This document shows positions 38,604 to 45,416 of a stretch of DNA of 47,006 nt, piece after piece. Made by a program: the position numbers and the translations under genes. A model generated the notes under the pieces. It was not told the DNA's origin, did no database searches, and was given only the letters and a program-made list of their open reading frames with translations. The stretch is from a virus. The DNA lies in IMG/VR virus record IMGVR_UViG_3300036806_000141, positions 1-47,006 of that record. One strand, given 5' to 3'. The stretch's first letter is position 1. Each line of letters begins with the position of its first letter.

Positions 38604-41600
38604 TTACATCGCGCACAGGTCGAGAGCTTCGTAGACTGGCCGCACGATCCGTTCCGACGTGAGGGACGGGTCGTGGTAGGCACCGCCGCCGCCGCTGAAA
38701 TTCGGATCGCCTGCAATGATGTCCGCGGCGGTGCCGGACGGTGAAAAGTAAACGTCGCGATCGCCATAGAGATTGGTGAAGCTCGTCGTAACCGGACCGG
38801 CGCCGGTGATGCGGAAGCGTGGCGCGAAGCGCACGCCGTAGCGTTCCACCGCCCCGCGGAACAGGCACGAGGTCAGGCTGTTGCGCCAGGAGAATTCGTC
38901 GCGGTTGAAACTGAGCAAGAGCGTGTGGCTGGTGCCCAGCGAGGACTGGACCGTGTTGGTGCGCGGGATGGAGATACGCCCCAGCCACATCTGCACCACC
39001 TGATTGGTCAAGGCGGGCGGTGCCGGGGTGAGGGTGACCGTATTGGCGCTCGTGTAGCCGGTGATCTTGCCGCGGTATTCGCTGTTGGTGCCCCAGGTCA
39101 TCACCACGTCCACACCGGCGTCCACGTCAACCGGCAGGAACACCTGTCCGCCCATGGTCAGGGTCACGCTGTTGCTGAACGTCGCGTTGCCGGAGCCTGG
39201 CGGGTTGCCCCACCAGAAATCATCCATCACCGCCGTGGTGTCGTTGATGACCTGGTTGATGTAGGTGCGTTGGCTCTGGCCGTTCACATCGAGGCCAGGC
39301 ATCAGCACGCACTGCCCGGCTTTGCCGGTGAAACCCCCCGCGGCGTAGGTGAGCTGATTGGTGAACGCGGCCCAGGTGAGCGCGCCGGTGGAGGACACGC
39401 CGGTGGCGGTGGTGAGCGTTGCACCGGAGGTCGAAACGGTGGTGGTGACTTCGCGACCCCAGAGGCGGGCCTCATAGCGCAGCACGTTGGCCGACGTGTC
39501 CGCGTCGATGATGAAGGTGTTACCAGGCATCGGCGAGAGGCCGATATGTAGCTTGCCGATGAGCGGCCAGACCTGCGAGCCACCGCCGGACAGGATCAGT
39601 TCCGCGGAGAACGAGTGCGAGTCAACCAAGATGAGGAAAGGGTTGGCCGGCGTCAGGGACCAGGTCGGGCCTTCGGGGAGTTCTTGCAGCTCGCGATGGT
39701 AGCAAGACGCCCCGAACATGACCTGTTCAGAAAACGATTGCAGATCGACGCAGCCGACCGCTTGGGTCTTCGCCATGGTGCGGATCAGGACTTCGGTATG
39801 GGACCGGCCATCGACATTCCAGGCGCAAGCCTGTTGCGGTGTGGCGATAGCATTCGCCTTGGCCGTGGTGAGAAGAATGTCAGGCGCGCGCCCGCCGCTA
39901 TCGTTGCCGGAGGTATGGCCCAGGTTCAGGCCCGCCTGGACTTTGATCGCGTGACCGCGCCAGAAATCGTTATGACCGGAGGACGACATGAAATAGAGGT
40001 CAGTGCCAGCGATGCGCCAGGGCAGGCCACCGCCAGGGTCGACCATTTCGGCCCAACCGACCCCGATGTTGGCGATGTTCTGGAAGATGAAGGTCTTGCG
40101 CGGGTTCTGCCGGCGCATGAGCCCTTCCCACATGCCGACCGGGTTCCAACTGTCCGACTGCGCCGTGGGGTCGTATTTCGCGATGCTGTCGCCCACTTCG
40201 ACCGTGTTGATCGTAGTGTTTGCCACGACACGCGGCATGTGCAGGCGGGCGATCACATCACGCACGGGTGGTTTCGGCGGCGGGGCGCGGTTCGGGACAA
40301 GGCGCTTGGGCAGAAGACGACCCGAGATGTCCGTGAGGACACCAGTGACCGAGGGATCACCGATCCACACGGTCTGGACATAGGTTTGGTTCGCCACGGC
40401 GGTAAAGTTTCGATAGTAATTATCATTCGTCTGGCGTTGCGCGAGCGCAAACGCGCAGTAGACCGTCTTGGCCTGGCCATCGGTGCGAGGATGCCAGATG
40501 TATTTGATGCCTTTGGCGATCACGTCCGGCTGGACGTTCGCGTAGGCTTGCGAATTGTCGGTGCCCCAGGACACGCGCACCGGCTGGCCGCTGTTCGCTG
40601 TGGTGAAGTTCGGCGCGATCGTGTTGGTGACGGTTACCTGGTTGCCGGCGAGTATCGCCGAAATGGTGCCTGTGTAGGCCATCAAACCGGAGTTCCAGGC
40701 TTGACGGATCAGGCTGACTGCACCGCCTTCGACACGAATAGACTTGTTGAGATCGGTCGACTGAAAGGCCGGCCAGCAGAGGATGGCGCTTGTCACCGTC
40801 GCGGGGGCGTTGTCCGCCACGCTGACGGAGCTGCCGTTAAGAAAGGCAGTGATTTTCGTGGTCAGGACAACGCCTGAACCGTCGGTCGCCTGGATGTAGA
40901 CGTATTTTCCGACAATGTTCGGGTCGAAGCCCGGATTGGTCTTCATGTCGGAGACGGTCAGCGTATTGCCGGTCGTATTGTAGGTCACCGGGCCGTTGAA
41001 CCGGGTCAAGGTCAGCGTGTTGCCGGCAGCAGCCCAGGTGCCACTGAAAACGTCGTCGTTGCCGTCACCGACTGCGCCGTATTTGGTTATGTCCAGAGTG
41101 TCCGCCGGCGAAGCGGTGACGCCCCCACCGCCGCCGCCGGAGAAGCCGGGCGCGGTGAGCGTGCCTTGAACCTGCATATTCTGCACGAGGACCGTGCCAT
41201 CGGTGCCCACGGCAAGCGCGATGTTGCCGGCGGTATCGCGCCACCAGCGCGCCAGGTCAGGCATCACCGCGCCGGCGTCGATCAAATCACCGGACGCGGA
41301 GAAGGTCAGGTTGCCGGAGAGCGTAGCCGTGGCGGCGTTGACCGCGGTCGCGTTCACGATGGTCGCAGCGAAAACGTTGAACGTCACCGTCCCGTAGACA
41401 CGCAGGTTCTGGAGGAACAGCGTGCTGTCTACACCAAGCGCCTCCACAATATTGCCGGCGGCGTCGCGCCGCCACCAGGCGAGGTCCGGCACCATCGGCG
41501 TGCCGGGCTGGATCAGCGAGCCGTCGTTGAAACCGACAACCGTCTGGCCTTGCGTGCTGCCGCCGGTAATCGCCACCGCATTGGCGTTCTGGATCGCCAT

Positions 41601-42782
41601 GGTGCCGTTGACGGAGCTGTATGGTATTCTGTAGCTACCCGTGCCGGTGTTGACGATCTGATCGCCAACCGCCCAGGTCGCAGTGCCGTCGATCGACGTG
41701 CTACCGGCGACGGTCACCATGTAGTAGTCGCCCGCAACGCCCCAGCCACCGCCCGACGCCAGGGTGGGGGTGTTGGTGGACGCATTCCAGGAGCCACGCG
41801 GGTGCATGCCGGTGACGATGCCGGCCGGGAGTTGCGCGGGTGGAAGATGGCCCGCCGCGTCCAGGGTGGCGATGCCGTTTGGCTGCCCTACGGTGGCGAG
41901 TGTTGCCGCAAAACCGGCATCGGCGTTCGCGCGCGTGGCGGCCTCAACCGCGTCCGCATTGGTGCGGTTGGTGGTTTCCGTCGCCAGGTTCGCGGTGAGC
42001 GTATTGTCCGCGGCGATGCGGGCGGCTTCTTCATTGGCAATCTTGGCGCCCAGATCACCGCCGCCGCCGAACGCGTAGAAATCATTGATCTGGTTATAGG
42101 CCCAGATCGCCCACCACTTCGAGGAATAGAGCCCGCCTGGTTGTCCCGAGACGGGCTCATAAAAGAGCCCTTCGGGGAAGGGCGTGCCGGTGACATAGGC
42201 GGGGGCCTGCGCCTCGTCCACCACCGGGCCGTCCAGATACTCCGCCCACTTGAGAGCTTCGTCCGCCGACATGGCGGACTGCGTCGCGAAGGAGTTTGCG
42301 CTGTTAGCGGCGTTGACGGCAGAGCCCGCCTGGCTGGTCGCTTGGTTCGAGGACACCAGGGCGGCGTCGGCATTCGTGGCGGCGTCTGCCGCATGGCCGG
42401 AAGACGCGTCGGCGTTGGCGTTCGCCGTGCTGGACGCGAGGTCCGCACTGCTGGCGGAGCCAGCCGCATCCGAGACCAGGCCGTTGATCTCCGCAACACC
42501 GGCGGCGGTGGCGTTGTTGACATCGGTGACGCCGGTCGTGGTGGCGTTCTCGATCTGCGCCAGGAAGTCGGTTTGCAGCGCGCTGTCAGGAACGGAGCCG
42601 GGCTTGAGCGTGCCGTCCGGCGCGAAGACCGTAGATACGAAGGTGGTTACGTCCGCGAGCGACGCGTTGGAACGATCGAACTCCGCATCCAGCTTGTCAC
42701 CGGGCTGTGGTTCGGTCGGATGGTTGACGCTCCAATCAGTGAACGAAAACTGTCGGGTCGGTGGGACCGGGGGGACAGCCAT
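38604..42782 (-). CDS. Tail fibre/spike with SGNH-hydrolase-like domain, 1392 aa
   Basis: The receptor-binding protein. The N-terminus has the podovirus fibre anchor (RQFSFTDWSVNHPTEPQPGDKLDAEFDRSNASL), then an Ala/Ser/Asn/Asp-rich stalk (about 100-190 and 240-300), Gly/Thr-rich beta repeats, and a central beta-helix-like part (about 560-800). Near 860 begins a SGNH-like module: EVGDSIAKYD (GDS at 864-866, Ser nucleophile) and SSGHNDFW near 935 (G-x-N-D). I do not see an unambiguous DxxH motif, so esterase activity is inference. The C-terminal part (1050-1392) is beta-rich. The enzyme domain may deacetylate capsule or LPS sugars during adsorption. Confidence 0.75.
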   Translation of the reverse strand: MAVPPVPPTRQFSFTDWSVNHPTEPQPGDKLDAEFDRSNASLADVTTFVSTVFAPDGTLKPGSVPDSALQTDFLAQIENATTTGVTDVNNATAAGVAEINGLVSDAAGSASSADLASSTANANADASSGHAADAATNADAALVSSNQATSQAGSAVNAANSANSFATQSAMSADEALKWAEYLDGPVVDEAQAPAYVTGTPFPEGLFYEPVSGQPGGLYSSKWWAIWAYNQINDFYAFGGGGDLGAKIANEEAARIAADNTLTANLATETTNRTNADAVEAATRANADAGFAATLATVGQPNGIATLDAAGHLPPAQLPAGIVTGMHPRGSWNASTNTPTLASGGGWGVAGDYYMVTVAGSTSIDGTATWAVGDQIVNTGTGSYRIPYSSVNGTMAIQNANAVAITGGSTQGQTVVGFNDGSLIQPGTPMVPDLAWWRRDAAGNIVEALGVDSTLFLQNLRVYGTVTFNVFAATIVNATAVNAATATLSGNLTFSASGDLIDAGAVMPDLARWWRDTAGNIALAVGTDGTVLVQNMQVQGTLTAPGFSGGGGGGVTASPADTLDITKYGAVGDGNDDVFSGTWAAAGNTLTLTRFNGPVTYNTTGNTLTVSDMKTNPGFDPNIVGKYVYIQATDGSGVVLTTKITAFLNGSSVSVADNAPATVTSAILCWPAFQSTDLNKSIRVEGGAVSLIRQAWNSGLMAYTGTISAILAGNQVTVTNTIAPNFTTANSGQPVRVSWGTDNSQAYANVQPDVIAKGIKYIWHPRTDGQAKTVYCAFALAQRQTNDNYYRNFTAVANQTYVQTVWIGDPSVTGVLTDISGRLLPKRLVPNRAPPPKPPVRDVIARLHMPRVVANTTINTVEVGDSIAKYDPTAQSDSWNPVGMWEGLMRRQNPRKTFIFQNIANIGVGWAEMVDPGGGLPWRIAGTDLYFMSSSGHNDFWRGHAIKVQAGLNLGHTSGNDSGGRAPDILLTTAKANAIATPQQACAWNVDGRSHTEVLIRTMAKTQAVGCVDLQSFSEQVMFGASCYHRELQELPEGPTWSLTPANPFLILVDSHSFSAELILSGGGSQVWPLIGKLHIGLSPMPGNTFIIDADTSANVLRYEARLWGREVTTTVSTSGATLTTATGVSSTGALTWAAFTNQLTYAAGGFTGKAGQCVLMPGLDVNGQSQRTYINQVINDTTAVMDDFWWGNPPGSGNATFSNSVTLTMGGQVFLPVDVDAGVDVVMTWGTNSEYRGKITGYTSANTVTLTPAPPALTNQVVQMWLGRISIPRTNTVQSSLGTSHTLLLSFNRDEFSWRNSLTSCLFRGAVERYGVRFAPRFRITGAGPVTTSFTNLYGDRDVYFSPSGTAADIIAGDPNFSGGGGAYHDPSLTSERIVRPVYEALDLCAM

Positions 42783-43115
42783 CGCGTCGGGCCTCCTGTC
42801 GTCGGGCGTGTATGCACTTGTCTTGCCCGATGGGCAACAAAGGGGTTACACGGCCACGATGTTAAATCGGAATGAAGGTTGGGAAGACGCGAATTTCCAC
42901 CGCTACACGGCCACGATGTTAAATCGGAATGAAGGTTGGGAAGACGCGAATTTCCACCGCTACGGTGACAGTGATCCCAGGCCCGCGCGCGCGACCCCCG
43001 GGGGGCGCTTTCGGACGGTCGCACGATCGCGCTCGTTGCGCTGTCGTTGTCCTGCTTGTCCTGCCGTTGTCCCAGCTCTGGCGCCCTGGCATAGGACAAG
43101 CATTCGTCCATTGTC
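42783..43115. other. Non-coding gap between tail fibre and small terminase
   Basis: No credible gene is found in these 333 bp. They hold a perfect 57-bp tandem duplication (separate entry), a GC-rich stretch, and four copies of the TTGTCC hexamer (43047-43052, 43056-43061, 43067-43072 and, inverted, 43094-43099). The first three lie 9 and 11 bp apart, start to start. A packaging (pac/cos) or promoter function is inferred from the position beside terS. Confidence 0.6.
42847..42960. repeat. 57-bp perfect tandem duplication
   Basis: Two identical copies, 42847-42903 and 42904-42960, begin TACACGGCCACGATGTTAAA. They are AT-richer than the surroundings and lie in the gap between the small terminase and fibre genes. 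The minus strand contains TTCCCA-15 nt-TAACAT, a poor promoter-like pair. 57 is divisible by three, but no conserved frame uses it. Confidence 0.95.
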
Positions 43116-43412
43116 TCAATCACTTAGCCCTTGGATGCGCGCCAGTTCCTGACGTAATTCAGCCTTGGATAGGCTGGACAAGGGCACTTCACCGGGCGGG
43201 GCCGGAGGCTCGGCATGTCGACCCACCATGCCCATGATCTCAGCGAGGGTTCGAGCCGCCGCAGCACGTGCTGCGGCAGGGGCCAAAGGGTCCGAACAAA
43301 TCGTGCGCAAAGTGTCACGAACAATGGTCTGGTCATCCAGACAACTTGGTTTGATTTCACTGTCACCATAGCTACGGGCCGCCGGCCGTTTGTCTGTCTG
43401 ACGGCGCGTCAC
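43116..43412 (-). CDS. Terminase small subunit candidate, 98 aa, GTG start
   Basis: The sequence SCLDDQTIVRDTLRTICSDPLAPAAARAAAARTLAEIMGMVGRH, then Pro-rich, then LSSLSKAELRQELARIQ, resembles small terminase-type DNA-binding proteins: a helical N-terminal region and a short C-terminal helix that would contact TerL. The GTG at 43412 is chosen because it forms a GTGA overlap with the preceding stop; upstream ATGs at 43481 and 43502 are alternatives but would overlap that gene much more. Role: recognise the packaging start site and hand DNA to TerL. Confidence 0.6.
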   Translation of the reverse strand: MTRRQTDKRPAARSYGDSEIKPSCLDDQTIVRDTLRTICSDPLAPAAARAAAARTLAEIMGMVGRHAEPPAPPGEVPLSSLSKAELRQELARIQGLSD

Positions 43413-43810
43413 TCCAGCGCCTGGCGCGCCTGGCGCACCGCCTCCACCCAGGTTAGGGGATCGTTGTCCCTGTTGTCCCATGCACGAGACAACGCCAGAC
43501 AAGGGATCGACAACCTGAGCGCACCAAACCGGAGGCGCCGGTAGAGATCGAGGGCCAGGACCTCGGGCGCAACGTTACCCTCCGCCTCCAGCTTGCGCAG
43601 CATCCGCCGGGCCGCCCTGGCGGGCGATGGCGCAACCGCGGTGTGCTGGTTTGTGTGCAGGTAGCAATGCGTTGTCCCAGCTCTGGCAACCCGACCGCAC
43701 CGACACCGGAGCAAAGCGCCCCACGACTGACGGTGCTGCGCCAAAGCCACCAGACTGTTTGGATGCCCGCGCCAACCACCGAGACCGTTTCCCGTTCGCT
43801 CGATTGCCAT
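43409..43810 (-). CDS. Hypothetical late protein with zinc-finger-like Cys/His cluster, 133 aa
   Basis: The protein has a CRCGRVARAGTTHCYLH cluster (C-x-C...C-x-x-H) resembling the HGG-type proteins found next to small terminases, where a Cys/His knuckle binds DNA. The N-terminus contains GWRGHPNSLVALAQHRQSWG, similar in layout to HGGYR-family sequences. The C-terminal helical part is Leu/Arg-rich. It is the first gene of the leftward late operon, coupled by GTGA to the terS-like gene. The ATG at 43810 is preferred as the first Met of the conserved region. Confidence 0.55.
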   Translation of the reverse strand: MAIERTGNGLGGWRGHPNSLVALAQHRQSWGALLRCRCGRVARAGTTHCYLHTNQHTAVAPSPARAARRMLRKLEAEGNVAPEVLALDLYRRLRFGALRLSIPCLALSRAWDNRDNDPLTWVEAVRQARQALE

Positions 43811-43915
43811 GAGCTTTGTCCCTATCGCTAAAGGACACGCTGGACAACCCACAGTCTGTGGGTCTAGGTTGCGCTTGCCACCCAAGGCAAACCGACCAAA
43901 CCACTAGAGGACCAG
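43811..43915. promoter_or_regulatory. Divergent regulatory gap of late operon and CobS-like gene
   Basis: A perfect 15-bp dyad, CCCACAGTCTGTGGG (43848-43862), lies midway between the two divergently transcribed operons. A second short dyad (TTGCC...GGCAA) and two TTGTCC/GGACAA hexamers are also present. The dyad shares 12 bases with the site at 15186-15197. Promoters are expected for both directions but no strong -35/-10 pair is seen. Confidence 0.55.
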
Positions 43916-45412
43916 ATGACCACCAAACCAAAGCGACCAAGCGAAATCACGCGCGACGCGTTGCGTCGTGCCGTTCGCAACCATCCATCGTGGGCTGCCA
44001 CGATGGGCCAGCCGAACCTGATTACCGTGGCGGAGCTGCGCCAGCTCGCAGAAGACCTCGGGCTGGATGCAGACCGCATCCAGCAGAAAGCCCTGGCCAC
44101 GTGGCACGCCACAGGCGAAACGCCAGAGGACACCGCCCCCACACCGGAGGACAACAGCACCATGCCGCTGGACAGCGCACCGGCCGCGGGGCCGGCAGTA
44201 GATACAAACGACACAACAGACGTAGTCGCGACCATTTCGAGCCTGCGGCAGGACATACTGGACCATGGTTTCGCCAGTGTGACCGACCGGCTATCGGCTT
44301 TGATCGAGGCCGCGGCAAAACCGCCTGTTGTGATCGAAAAGATTGTGGAACGCGTGATCGAGCCGCCGCTTGCTGTCGGCGTGCACGATCTGGCCAAGGT
44401 GCGCACCGAAAGCTGGGCCAGCTTGTTCGGCGTGACCGGGCCGCTGAGCTCGCGCACCGTAACCGTATGGGATCATCCAAACGCACCCAAGGCTAATCCA
44501 CACTATGTGTTCCCTGATGCGGAAAGCGCTCTGGCGCTGTCACAGATGGCCAGGAGCGATGCGGCGCGTGCGGCGGGCGCACCCGCCAAGCATGTATTGC
44601 TGCACGGACCGGCAGGCACCGGCAAGAGCACCTGGGCCAGGGAATTCGCCGCGCGCACCGGCCGGCCGTTCGTGAGTATCCCATTGAACGACGGAATCGA
44701 AATGGAACAGCTCATCGGCCAGACCGTGCTGGATGGCCACGGTGGCACGAAATGGCAGGACGGCTTGCTGCTGTCGGCGATGCGCCAGCCCGGCATGGTG
44801 ATTTGCCTGGATGAGGTTGGTGGCATGCGGCCGGCCGTTGGCGTGGCGTTGAACGGCTTGCTGCAAGACATGGTTTACTTTGTCCCTGACACTGGCGAAC
44901 GGCTTGTCGTCGCGCGCCATGTTGTGTTCATCGCCACGAATAACGTCGTGCTGGCGGAGTCGGGCGCATCGACCGGCTACGTTGGCGTGCAGCGGCAAAA
45001 CCGCGCGTTTGCTGACCGCTTCGGCGCATCAATCGAAATCGGCTATGCGCCGGCCGCCACCGAAAGCGCCTTGCTGGTGGCCTATACCGGTTGCACGCCG
45101 ACACTGGCTGACTTGCTCGTGCAGGTTGCCGTTGTCACGCGGGCAAAGGCACAGATGGAGGAGCTGACGCATGGAATCGGCTTCCGTCGTTTGCTGGCAT
45201 GGGCGGAGGCATTGACCGATGGCAACCCGGCCGAAATCGCGTTCAAGAGTTGCGTGCTGAACACCGCGCCGGCCGTTGACAGCGAGCCGTTGCGCCAGCT
45301 CGCACTTGTGGCCATCGACCCGGCCGCAATCGAGGCCGCATTGCGTGGCCAGAAACCCCGCGTGCTGTCGCACGCCGCGACGGAATTCACTGACGTTTCG
45401 GACGAGGCTTAG
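43916..45412 (+). CDS. CobS/MoxR-like AAA+ ATPase, 498 aa
   Basis: The AAA+ domain (about 200-460) shows Walker A HGPAGTGKSTWA (231-239), Walker B MVICLDEVGG, sensor 1 VFIATNNV, and an Arg-finger region QNRAFADRFGASIEI. These match MoxR/CbbQ/CobS-type ATPases. The N-terminal part has a small helical domain (EITRDALRRAVRNHPSW, ITVAELRQLAEDLGL) and a Pro/Thr linker. In the bacterial pathway CobS partners with CobT in cobaltochelatase; phage copies of these pairs are known (cobS in cyanophages), with an uncertain role. The CobT-like gene follows directly, spaced by 4 bp, which supports a functional pair. Confidence 0.8.
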   Translation: MTTKPKRPSEITRDALRRAVRNHPSWAATMGQPNLITVAELRQLAEDLGLDADRIQQKALATWHATGETPEDTAPTPEDNSTMPLDSAPAAGPAVDTNDTTDVVATISSLRQDILDHGFASVTDRLSALIEAAAKPPVVIEKIVERVIEPPLAVGVHDLAKVRTESWASLFGVTGPLSSRTVTVWDHPNAPKANPHYVFPDAESALALSQMARSDAARAAGAPAKHVLLHGPAGTGKSTWAREFAARTGRPFVSIPLNDGIEMEQLIGQTVLDGHGGTKWQDGLLLSAMRQPGMVICLDEVGGMRPAVGVALNGLLQDMVYFVPDTGERLVVARHVVFIATNNVVLAESGASTGYVGVQRQNRAFADRFGASIEIGYAPAATESALLVAYTGCTPTLADLLVQVAVVTRAKAQMEELTHGIGFRRLLAWAEALTDGNPAEIAFKSCVLNTAPAVDSEPLRQLALVAIDPAAIEAALRGQKPRVLSHAATEFTDVSDEA

Positions 45413-45416
45413 AACC

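Noticed and set aside
42847-42960. CRISPR-like array
   Set aside because: Only two copies, directly adjacent without spacers, 57 bp each; a tandem duplication, and no cas gene is present.
42647-43123. Minus-strand open frame spanning the 57-bp duplication
   Set aside because: It overlaps the start of the fibre gene and gives an unstructured product with the duplicated peptide; codon bias is absent.
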